This document shows positions 6,421 to 13,240 of a DNA stretch of 15,720 bases, piece by piece. The stretch comes from Bacillota bacterium (GTDB lineage: Bacteria; Bacillota; Negativicutes; Sporomusales; Sporomusaceae): NCBI GenBank assembly GCA_023443285.1, contig JAEZVB010000026.1, positions 1-15,720 of the forward strand, written 5' to 3'. The position numbers and the translations under genes are program-made. Each line of letters opens with the position of its first letter. The stretch's first letter is position 1. The notes under the pieces are model-generated. The model did not search any database, was not told the DNA's origin, and saw only the letters and a program-made list of their open reading frames with translations.

Positions 6421-7260
6421 ATGAACGAAGAAGACCAAGCCATTTTGGGACATTTTAGCTATGTCCTGCCTTTCCTCAACAAAATGCTCTTTAGCGATGT
6501 TGGCGTTACTTTGTCAGACAGGGAGCAGGTTGTTTTTTACCAGCCCGGAAAAACGCTGGATTTAAAAGTACCTATTGGCTCTCCGCTTAAACCGGGAATG
6601 GTGCTCTACCGCGCCATCCATGAAGGGCGCCGGGTAGTTACTAAAGCAGATAAAACCCGTTGGGGACTTCCCTTTATCGCCGTAGCTATTCCACTGTATA
6701 ATAAGAGCAACGAAATAGTTGGCTCCGCCTGCGTCTTTGAAGCAGTTGACCGCCAAGAAAGCTTGAAAGCTATGGCGGCCAATCTCAACGGAAATATTAA
6801 TGTATTAGCCCAAACCTCGGAGCAAATAGCGGCGCAAACCCAGCAGATAGCAAGTGTAAGTCAATCATTGGTTCAAATAGTTCAGGAATCTCAAGTACGC
6901 GCCGGCGAAACTGGGCAAGTTCTGAATCTAATCAAAAGTATTGCAGGGCAAACCAATTTATTAGGACTTAATGCAGCCATTGAGGCCGCACGTGTTGGTG
7001 ATCTTGGCCGCGGCTTCGGCGTGGTGGCTGAAGAGATTCGTAAATTGGCGACAAACAGTGCCGACTCCATTAAAAAGATCGAGACTATTATTTCAACTAT
7101 CCAGGCCGACAGCGGCGCAACAGCGGATAAAATTAACCAAGTCAATACTGTTATTGGCGATATCGCTAATTCCATCAGCGCCATAGCCTCTTCTGTACAA
7201 CAAACAGCAGCTATGGCTCACCAGCTAGATGAAATGGCTGAAAGCTTGGCCAAAGAATAA
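6421..7260 (+). CDS. Soluble methyl-accepting chemotaxis protein (YfmS-like)
   Basis: 279-residue chemoreceptor without membrane segments or a HAMP domain. The N-terminal 110 residues form a small sensor region (VGVTLSDREQVVFYQPGKTLD, LPFIAVAIPLYNKSNEIVGSACVFEAV). The rest is a coiled-coil signalling domain. Its highly conserved hairpin tip reads IAGQTNLLGLNAAIEAARVGDLGRGFGVVAEEIRKLA (174-210), which docks CheA and CheW. The length and layout resemble the soluble receptor YfmS of Bacillus subtilis. It would sense a cytoplasmic signal. The methylation helices are short, so adaptation by methylation may be limited. The gene stands alone and ends in a hairpin shared with the convergent purA. No clear sigma-D promoter was found upstream. 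Confidence 0.9.
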   Translation: MNEEDQAILGHFSYVLPFLNKMLFSDVGVTLSDREQVVFYQPGKTLDLKVPIGSPLKPGMVLYRAIHEGRRVVTKADKTRWGLPFIAVAIPLYNKSNEIVGSACVFEAVDRQESLKAMAANLNGNINVLAQTSEQIAAQTQQIASVSQSLVQIVQESQVRAGETGQVLNLIKSIAGQTNLLGLNAAIEAARVGDLGRGFGVVAEEIRKLATNSADSIKKIETIISTIQADSGATADKINQVNTVIGDIANSISAIASSVQQTAAMAHQLDEMAESLAKE

Positions 7261-7263
7261 AGC

Positions 7264-7297
7264 AGAGTACCCCGCCAGCGAACTGGCGGGGTACTCT
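7264..7297. terminator. Shared hairpin between the chemoreceptor and purA
   Basis: A perfect 15-bp GC-rich stem (7264-7278 with 7283-7297) has the loop CGAA. It sits between the convergent stops at 7260 and 7309. The T tracts are weak on both sides (TTTG then six T at 7305-7310 on plus), so it may act more as a stabilising or moderate bidirectional terminator. Confidence 0.8.
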
Positions 7298-7308
7298 TTG
7301 CTCATTTT

Positions 7309-8592
7309 TTAAAACATATCAGCAAGAATCATGGTCTGCTCACGACCAGGGCCAACGGAAACGATACCAATCTTAATACCACAAACTTCACTTAGACGTT
7401 CCAAGTAGCGGCGGGCATTGGCCGGCAATGCATCATAACTTCTTATAGAACAAGTGGACTCTTGCCAACCCGGTAATTCTTCATAAACCGGTTCAACCTG
7501 ATCTAATACTTTGAGGCTGGCCGGGAACTCGTCGAGCAGCTCACCTTTATATTTGTAACCTGTACAAATCTTTAGAGTCTTTAAACCATCAAGAATGTCA
7601 AGGCGGGTAATTGCCATGTACTCAATACCACTGAGATAACCGGCATAACGCACCACGCAGGCATCCAGCCAGCCGCAGCGGCGTGGCCGACCGGTTGTTG
7701 TGCCATATTCATGACCACGTTCTCTGATAGTGTCGCCTACTTCATCAGTTAGCTCTGTTGGAAAGGGACCCTCCCCTACCCGAGTGGTATATGCTTTAAC
7801 TACACCTATCACTTTACCGATTTGGGTTGGGCCAACACCAGCACCAATGCAGGCACCACCGGCAATGGGGTGAGAAGACGTTACATAAGGATAAGTACCA
7901 TGATCCAAATCCAGTTGTGTAGCCTGAGCCCCTTCAAATAATACCTTTTGGCCACTTTTAATAGCATTATGCAATGCAGTGGCTGTATCGGTCACATAGG
8001 GCTTAAGTTGACGAGCGTATTCAAGATATTCTTGTTTGACTGCTTCAAAGTCAAAACCCTCTACACCATAGACTGCTTTTAGCAGATGATTCTTGGCCTC
8101 CAAGTTAAATTCCAGCTTGGAGCAGAATTCTTCTTCATCCATTAAATCAACCATCCGAATACCTGAACGGGCATTTTTATCCATATAACACGGACCAATA
8201 CCCCGTTTGGTTGTGCCGATCTTGCGATCGCCGCGAGATTCTTCTTCCACTTCATCAAGCAGGCGATGATAAGGCATAATGACATGGGCACGATTTGACA
8301 CTTTTAGGCCTGAGGTATCTATGCCTTTTTCCTTCATGCCATTAAGTTCTTTAAGCATAACAGCCGGGTCAATTACGACGCCGTTGCCGACTACGCAGGT
8401 CTTGCCGGAATATAATATACCTGACGGCAGTAGATGGAGTTTAAACTCAGTCCCATCAACAACTACGGTGTGGCCGGCATTATTGCCGCCCTGATAACGA
8501 ACTACAACGTCAGCTTTTTCTGCTAAATAATCAACAATTTTGCCTTTTCCTTCGTCACCCCACTGGGTACCAATGACAACAACAGAAGACAT
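7309..8592 (-). CDS. purA: Adenylosuccinate synthetase
   Basis: 427-residue cytosolic enzyme making adenylosuccinate from IMP, aspartate and GTP, the first committed step to AMP. The N-terminal QWGDEGKGK motif (10-18) gives the GTP loop and catalytic Asp13; NNAGHT supplies catalytic His41. The second signature GIGPCYMDKNAR is intact, as are HGTYPYVTSSHP and TTTGRPRRCGWLD, which contact substrates. The length is normal for the family. The ATG has AAGGGA at 8 nt. The gene appears monocistronic: its promoter lies at 8826-8854, and it runs towards the hairpin at 7264-7297. The GAQATQLDLDHG variant of the usual GAQGTLLD segment probably reflects lineage rather than loss of function. Confidence 0.98.
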   Translation of the reverse strand: MSSVVVIGTQWGDEGKGKIVDYLAEKADVVVRYQGGNNAGHTVVVDGTEFKLHLLPSGILYSGKTCVVGNGVVIDPAVMLKELNGMKEKGIDTSGLKVSNRAHVIMPYHRLLDEVEEESRGDRKIGTTKRGIGPCYMDKNARSGIRMVDLMDEEEFCSKLEFNLEAKNHLLKAVYGVEGFDFEAVKQEYLEYARQLKPYVTDTATALHNAIKSGQKVLFEGAQATQLDLDHGTYPYVTSSHPIAGGACIGAGVGPTQIGKVIGVVKAYTTRVGEGPFPTELTDEVGDTIRERGHEYGTTTGRPRRCGWLDACVVRYAGYLSGIEYMAITRLDILDGLKTLKICTGYKYKGELLDEFPASLKVLDQVEPVYEELPGWQESTCSIRSYDALPANARRYLERLSEVCGIKIGIVSVGPGREQTMILADMF

Positions 8593-8819
8593 ATTATCAA
8601 TCCCTTCCTAGCAACTGTATATAAACGGCCATCTGCTTCGTTGCTCCTCAAAACATTTGCTTGCGTACAACCAGTATGCCCCGCTGCTTGCTTTTCCGGT
8701 GCGTCTAGCATCTGACCATTCCTATCTAGTCGCGGCTTCTTGATATTATTATTTTTTTCTCTTAATCCTAAGGATTAGTTAAGAAAAATAACTCTAGCTA
8801 ATTTTTCCCCTTTTTTCCC
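8593..8819 (-). promoter_or_regulatory. Long 5' leader of purA
   Basis: About 227 nt lie between the predicted start of transcription and the purA ATG, with no supported gene. Visible structures are AGCAAC (8610-8615) with GTTGCT (8640-8645), ending right beside the ribosome binding site at 8601-8606, and a TAATCC-TAA-GGATTA hairpin (8763-8777). Neither carries a T run. The leader does not match a purine riboswitch that I can recognise. Confidence 0.45.
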
Positions 8820-8825
8820 TTGTTT

Positions 8826-8854
8826 ATCATAGCATTTGCATTAATAACTGTCAA
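8826..8854 (-). promoter_or_regulatory. Sigma-70 promoter of purA
   Basis: The minus strand carries TTGACA (8849-8854) and TATGAT (8826-8831) with a 17-bp spacer. Transcription would start near 8819. Confidence 0.78.
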
Positions 8855-8900
8855 TAAAAATTCGAATGATTATAATATAAAAATCAATATTGTTCGGAAA

Positions 8901-8943
8901 ATAGCTATGAGCCTGCAAGCACTGCCTGCAGGCTCATAGCTAT
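8901..8943 (-). terminator. Terminator of the dha-pts operon
   Basis: A perfect 17-bp stem (8901-8917 with 8927-8943) has a 9-nt loop and lies 12 nt after the ptsI stop. On the minus strand it continues into a short T run (TTTT). Confidence 0.83.
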
Positions 8944-8955
8944 CAGATTTTAATG

Positions 8956-10668
8956 TTACTGTCGTGTAAAAGCTTTCATCAAACTACGGATATCATCTGT
9001 ATCTTTCAGGGCAAGCGCCTTTTTTAGCACTTGCTGGATTTGCTCATCTTCTAGCCGGCGAACGACTTCTTTTACCCGGGGAATAGCCGGCGCACTCATG
9101 CTAAGTTCATCAAAGCCCATAGCCGTTAACAGTGGCGCTGCCAATGGGTCACCCGCCATTTCACCGCACATCCCCACCCAGATCCCCTGCTCATGACCGG
9201 CTTTTACAACACCGTCAATCAGCCTAAGCACAGCGGGATGAAAATGGCTATAGAGAGAACTAACCGCCGGATTACCCCGGTCAACTGCCAAGGTGTACTG
9301 CACTAAATCATTTGTGCCAATACTGAAAAAGTCACACACAATAGCCAGCTCCTGAGCAGTAACGGCAGCGGCCGGAGTCTCGATCATAATGCCTAGCGGC
9401 ATCGCCGCATCAAAGGCTTTGCCTTCTTTGGTCAATTCTGCTTTAGCCTGCTCCAGCACTTGCCTTGCTGCTGTAATTTCTGCAGCACTAATAATCATCG
9501 GCAGCATAATGGCTACTTTGCCGTAAGCGCCCGCCCGCAGAATGGCTTTGAGTTGGGTAATAAACAATTCTGGACGTTCCAAACTGATGCGAATGGCTCG
9601 CCATCCGAGAAAGGGATTATCTTCTTTGTTACTAGTTAGATAGCGTAGCGGTTTATCGCCACCAATATCCATAGTCCGGATAACACACAGCTCACCGCCA
9701 CATTGCTCGGCCACTTCCTTATAGGTGGAAAATTGTTCCTCCTCATTTGGCGGAACATCCCGCCCCAGGAACAAAAATTCACTCCGAAATAGCCCAACGC
9801 CCTCCGCCCCTTGTTCGCGGGCTACTTTCATATCAGCCGGCGATCCAATATTGGCAGCCAATTGAACCTTGGTGCCGTTTTTGGTGACTGCCGGCAGAAC
9901 TGCCATTTGGCTATCACGTTGTCTGCGCGCAGCTTCAGTTTCAAGTTTTTCCCGGTATTCGGCCAAACGCGCACTGCTTGGGTTTAGAATAACCTGTCCG
10001 GTATAGCCATCAACAATGGCAACTGTACCTGGTGCAATACTGCGTATCACGTCACCCAGACCGGTAACCGCCGGAATGGAGCGAGCCTTGGCAATAATGA
10101 CTGTATGGGAAGTAGTGCTGCCTTGTCCCAGTATGATGGCCCAAACCTTGTCTGTTGGCATCGCTGCCGCCAGCGAAGGCTCAATTTCCTCTGCACATAA
10201 TACTACAGGCGCCGGACCATACTGGACTTGCCCGGTTCCAACTAACAAGCGCGCCAGCCGCCTGCCGATATCACGCACATCAGCTGCCCGTTCCCGCATG
10301 TAAGCATCAGGCATGGCGTCAAACAGTGCGGCATATTCTTCGGTTGCCGCCAGAGCCGCCTGCGGCGCGGCTGCCCCCTGCTCAATTCGGGCATTCATAT
10401 TGGCGGCAAGTCCAGGGTCGTTAATCATGGTGTAATGCGCATCCATAATATCAGCCTGCTGTTGTTGGCCGGTCGCTTGTGCGGCGTCTTTCAGCTCTAT
10501 AAGTTCAGCACCGGTCGCCAAAATAGCCGCGGCCAGTTTGCTTGCTTCCTGCTGAGTTGTACCAACAACATACTTGCTTACATCTGCGGATAAATCATTG
10601 GATACTATTTTTACTGTGGCAATGCCGATCCCCGGCACAACCCCGGTCCCCTGTAATATCTTTTCCAT
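8956..10668 (-). CDS. ptsI: PTS Enzyme I (PEP-protein phosphotransferase), divergent, operon-linked to DhaKLM
   Basis: 570-residue cytosolic enzyme that takes phosphate from PEP and passes it to HPr. The N-terminal half has the phosphohistidine site GSTTSHTVIIAK (His188). The C-terminal PEP-binding barrel has GLFRSEFLF (Arg295), RTMDIGGDKP (Arg331), GIMIETPAA (Glu430), FSIGTNDLVQYTLAVDR (Asn453) and catalytic Cys501 in GMCGEMAGDP. All are intact and the length is normal. The signature deviates from the usual GGRTSH[ST]AI[ML]AR: Ser replaces the second Gly, Thr replaces Arg, and Lys replaces the final Arg. It lies 3 nt after ptsH, whose end contains its ribosome binding site, and closes the dha operon. 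It may be an Enzyme I specialised for dihydroxyacetone, or the only general one in the cell; the window cannot decide. Confidence 0.95.
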   Translation of the reverse strand: MEKILQGTGVVPGIGIATVKIVSNDLSADVSKYVVGTTQQEASKLAAAILATGAELIELKDAAQATGQQQQADIMDAHYTMINDPGLAANMNARIEQGAAAPQAALAATEEYAALFDAMPDAYMRERAADVRDIGRRLARLLVGTGQVQYGPAPVVLCAEEIEPSLAAAMPTDKVWAIILGQGSTTSHTVIIAKARSIPAVTGLGDVIRSIAPGTVAIVDGYTGQVILNPSSARLAEYREKLETEAARRQRDSQMAVLPAVTKNGTKVQLAANIGSPADMKVAREQGAEGVGLFRSEFLFLGRDVPPNEEEQFSTYKEVAEQCGGELCVIRTMDIGGDKPLRYLTSNKEDNPFLGWRAIRISLERPELFITQLKAILRAGAYGKVAIMLPMIISAAEITAARQVLEQAKAELTKEGKAFDAAMPLGIMIETPAAAVTAQELAIVCDFFSIGTNDLVQYTLAVDRGNPAVSSLYSHFHPAVLRLIDGVVKAGHEQGIWVGMCGEMAGDPLAAPLLTAMGFDELSMSAPAIPRVKEVVRRLEDEQIQQVLKKALALKDTDDIRSLMKAFTRQ

Positions 10669-10671
10669 AGA

Positions 10672-10938
10672 CTAACCCTCACCAAAATTGCCTTCCACTA
10701 ACGCCTTGAGCCCAGCAAGACATTCTGCCTCGTCTGATCCGTCAGCGGTCAACTCGATTTTAGTCCCTTGGCCTAGTCCCAGACCCATAATTGCTAATAT
10801 ACTCTTAGCATCTGCTGTTTTGCCACCAGCCTGAAGCGTCACTTTGCTGGTAAAGGCCGAAGCCTTTTGCACAAATTGTGCCGCAGGCCTAGCATGTAAG
10901 CCGGCCGCATTCGTCAGCGTTAATTCTATTTTAGTCAT
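10672..10938 (-). CDS. ptsH: HPr phosphocarrier protein
   Basis: 88 residues, the standard size for HPr. It carries phosphate from Enzyme I to EIIA-type proteins, here presumably DhaM. The active site is GLHARPAAQFVQKA with phospho-acceptor His15 and Arg17. Ser46 lies in AKSILAIMGLG, the region phosphorylated by HPr kinase in Gram-positive-type bacteria, so carbon-catabolite control is possible if the kinase exists. GGAGG precedes the ATG at 7 nt. The gene sits between dhaM (39-nt gap) and ptsI (3-nt gap). Its histidine region closely resembles that of the HPr-like domain in the upstream activator (GLHARVAAMVVQKA). Confidence 0.96.
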   Translation of the reverse strand: MTKIELTLTNAAGLHARPAAQFVQKASAFTSKVTLQAGGKTADAKSILAIMGLGLGQGTKIELTADGSDEAECLAGLKALVEGNFGEG

Positions 10939-10977
10939 ATCTATTCCTCCACTTGAGTCTGGGTATAGCTCATCTCT

Positions 10978-11370
10978 TTATTTTTTCCGTAGTTCACGGG
11001 CTCCTGCCGCAGTTGCGGCTACGCCTTCCAGCGGTTGACCAATGGATGCAGCAACAGCAGCCGCAATGGTTCCTTCCAGAATCGGGGCATCCGCGATAGT
11101 TACTAAGCTTTTTAACGGTTCATCAAGCATCTCTATTGCTAGTTCAGCGCTCATGACCGCACTTCCTAAATCCACCATGACCAGGACGCCATCACCTGTA
11201 TTGGCCGCTTCAATGGCTGCCTGAATTTTAATGGCGTCTGTTCCAATACTGCCATCTGTTATCCCACCGGCAGCAATTATCTTTTGCCCGGGAGCTGCCA
11301 TTTGTCCGGCCAATTCGCAGATGCCTTCCGCAACTTTGGCACTATGCGAAACTACAACAATTCCGACCAT
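10978..11370 (-). CDS. dhaM: DhaM, EIIA-mannose-type phosphoryl donor for dihydroxyacetone kinase
   Basis: 130 residues, a single PTS EIIA-Man-like domain. The N-terminal strand MVGIVVVSHS places the phospho-acceptor at His9. MVDLGSAVMSAELAIEML (about residues 65-82) is the conserved core. DhaM takes phosphate from HPr and rephosphorylates the ADP bound on DhaL. In Escherichia coli DhaM is fused to HPr-like and Enzyme I-like domains; here, as in lactic acid bacteria and Listeria, it is a single domain, but HPr and Enzyme I genes follow in the same operon. The start has AGGGGG at 7-8 nt. It begins 11 nt after dhaL. Confidence 0.92.
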   Translation of the reverse strand: MVGIVVVSHSAKVAEGICELAGQMAAPGQKIIAAGGITDGSIGTDAIKIQAAIEAANTGDGVLVMVDLGSAVMSAELAIEMLDEPLKSLVTIADAPILEGTIAAAVAASIGQPLEGVAATAAGARELRKK

Positions 11371-11381
11371 ATATCCGCCCC

Positions 11382-12011
11382 CTAAGCATTTGCTTTAGCA
11401 AAATCAGTAAGGGCTGCCAGCAGGATATAGGATGAGGTTGCGCCCGGATCCTGGTGGCCGATACTGCGTTCTCCCAGATAGCTGGCTCGCCCTTTTGTCG
11501 CAATAATAGTTTTGGTGTATTCAACCCCATTTGCAGCCGCTGCTGTCCCCAGAGTCAAACAGGCTGCCAGCGACTGACCCTGGCTCATAGCTTCTGTAAA
11601 GGCATCATATGCCGGCTCAAGTGCGTCAAGCATGGTCTTTTCGCCTCGCACGGCTTTGCCTCTATCCTTTATCCCGCCAATAGCGGCCGCGAGCATTTGC
11701 GCAGCGGCATCAGCATCTATGGAGGTTTTTCCCTGGACAACGCCAGCAGCCCGCATAAAGGCCGTGCCATAAAGTGGTCCAGAGGCACCGCCTACTGTTG
11801 ATATTAGAGTCATACCAATCAGCTTGAGTACAGCGCCAATGTCATCCCCGGGATTGGCCGCCGCCAGCTTGGCGCGTACGGCTTCAAAACCACGCGCCAT
11901 ATTGATTCCGTGATCGGCATCACCAATGGCTGAGTCAAGTTCAGTAAGCAGCTCTTTATTCGTTATTATTGCTTCGGCTAGAGCCTCTATTGCCGCATTC
12001 ACATTCGCCAC
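11382..12011 (-). CDS. dhaL: Dihydroxyacetone kinase subunit DhaL
   Basis: 209-residue nucleotide-binding subunit. It holds a tightly bound ADP/ATP that passes phosphate from DhaM to dihydroxyacetone on DhaK. The magnesium-binding motif IGDADHGINM (Asp31, Asp33, His34) and the nucleotide loop GGASGPLYG are clear. The C-terminal GRASYLGERSIGHQDPGATS is the usual closing motif. The start is GTG with AAGGA at 6 nt, 18 nt after the dhaK stop. The length matches the family. PTS-dependent subunits are told from ATP-dependent kinases mainly by being separate from DhaK and next to dhaM, as here. Confidence 0.96.
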   Translation of the reverse strand: MANVNAAIEALAEAIITNKELLTELDSAIGDADHGINMARGFEAVRAKLAAANPGDDIGAVLKLIGMTLISTVGGASGPLYGTAFMRAAGVVQGKTSIDADAAAQMLAAAIGGIKDRGKAVRGEKTMLDALEPAYDAFTEAMSQGQSLAACLTLGTAAAANGVEYTKTIIATKGRASYLGERSIGHQDPGATSSYILLAALTDFAKANA

Positions 12012-12029
12012 TATTATTCCTTCTCTCTT

Positions 12030-13028
12030 CTAGAATTGAACCAATGCAGGAGTATCTGCAGGCGCAAACAATAATTCCTTAAGTTCGCTGTCTAGCTTCA
12101 ATACCGTTATGGAGAAGCCAGCCATTTCCAGCGAGGTCATATAATTGCCGACATAGGTTTTGGCAATCTTAATATTTTTCTCAGCAAGCATGGCCGCTAC
12201 CTTGCGGTTAACTACATACAACTCCATCAGCGGTGTGCCGCCTAGGCCATTGACCATAACAGCAACTTCATCGCCAGACTTTATTTCAATATCGCCTAAA
12301 ATTTTATTTAGCAAATGCTCAGCTGTCTCGTCTGCTGTCCGGATGGACTCTCGGTGAGTACCTGGTTCGCCATGAATGCCAATACCAATTTCTACTTCGT
12401 TCTCGTCCAGGATAAAGCTAGGTTTACCAGCTGCCGGCACAGTACACGGAGATAATGCCATACCCATGGAACGCACATTGGCAATAACCTTTTCCGCTAC
12501 TTTCTGAACCTCGGCCAAATCTGCACCTTCTTCAGCCTTAGCACCGGCAATTTTATGTACAAACACAGTACCGGCTATACCACGACGTCCAGTAGTCCAA
12601 GTACTATTTTCCACGGCCACATCATCATTAACAACTACCTTAGCGACTTTTATGTTGTCAGCTTCCGCCATTTCAGCAGCCATTTCAAAATTCATGATGT
12701 CACCGGTATAGTTTTTGATAACAAGCAATACGCCTTTGCCACCATCAACCGCCTTGGCGGCCTCATATACCTGGTCAGGTGTCGGCGAGGTAAATACAGC
12801 GCCGGCTACCGCACCATCAAGCATTCCGCGCCCAACATAGCCGCCGTGCGAGGGTTCATGACCACTGCCACCGCCTGATACTAATGCTACCTTTCCCTGT
12901 ACCGGTGAATTTGCGCGAACCAACACATTAAAACCTTCTACCCTTTTAACATACTGGGGATGGGCCAAAACTACCCCTTGCAGCATTTCCTCTACGACTT
13001 GCTCGGCATTGTTAATAACCTTTTTCAT
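12030..13028 (-). CDS. dhaK: Dihydroxyacetone kinase subunit DhaK
   Basis: 332-residue substrate-binding subunit. It binds dihydroxyacetone covalently as a hemiaminal on a histidine, here His219 in GIGIHGEPG. SGGGSGHEPSHGG (51-63) and the catalytic Asp in NYTGD (Asp110) are present. The product is dihydroxyacetone phosphate, which enters glycolysis. The frame can be extended to a TTG at 13049, but GGAGG sits inside that extension and lies 10 nt before ATG 13028, so 13028 is the start. It is the first gene of dhaK-dhaL-dhaM-ptsH-ptsI. A -24/-12 promoter lies 57 nt upstream, which fits control by the adjacent sigma-54 activator. Confidence 0.96.
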   Translation of the reverse strand: MKKVINNAEQVVEEMLQGVVLAHPQYVKRVEGFNVLVRANSPVQGKVALVSGGGSGHEPSHGGYVGRGMLDGAVAGAVFTSPTPDQVYEAAKAVDGGKGVLLVIKNYTGDIMNFEMAAEMAEADNIKVAKVVVNDDVAVENSTWTTGRRGIAGTVFVHKIAGAKAEEGADLAEVQKVAEKVIANVRSMGMALSPCTVPAAGKPSFILDENEVEIGIGIHGEPGTHRESIRTADETAEHLLNKILGDIEIKSGDEVAVMVNGLGGTPLMELYVVNRKVAAMLAEKNIKIAKTYVGNYMTSLEMAGFSITVLKLDSELKELLFAPADTPALVQF

Positions 13029-13084
13029 TAGGCAAAAGCCTCCTCGCAATTATTGTCCCGTTGTACGGTCTATGCTATAAGCAA

Positions 13085-13100
13085 AGCAAGAAGCATGCCA
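13085..13100 (-). promoter_or_regulatory. Sigma-54 (-24/-12) promoter of the dha-pts operon
   Basis: The minus strand reads TGGCATGCTTCTTGCT. This matches the sigma-54 consensus TGGCACG-N4-TTGCW with one change, and GG (13098-13099) and GC (13086-13087) have exactly 10 nt between them. Transcription would start near 13074, about 46 nt before the dhaK ATG. Confidence 0.87.
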
Positions 13101-13138
13101 ACATCAAACCATTACCCTGTTTATATTATCGGGCAATG

Positions 13139-13153
13139 GCACAAACCCTGTGC
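13139..13153. promoter_or_regulatory. Candidate activator-binding dyad upstream of the dha promoter
   Basis: GCACA-N5-TGTGC is a perfect 15-bp dyad, 65-79 bp upstream of the predicted transcription start. This is a plausible place for an upstream activating sequence of the neighbouring Fis-type activator. TTGTACG also occurs in both orientations in this interval (13061-13067 plus, 13153-13159 minus). Confidence 0.5.
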
Positions 13154-13240
13154 GTACAAGGCTTCTATGTGTTACTAACGCTAACCGTTTCCCTAGTCGC
13201 TCACGGTCTTGCCTATCAAAGTTGTTCAAAAAGTTCAACA

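Noticed and set aside
8523..8711. Minus-strand reading frame of 62 codons overlapping the purA start
   Set aside because: It overlaps the purA start in another frame, lies in the leader between the purA promoter and ATG, has no recognisable domain and no good ribosome binding site.
8763..8777. Terminator or attenuator in the purA leader
   Set aside because: The hairpin is short and is followed by an A-rich, not T-rich, stretch on the transcribed strand.
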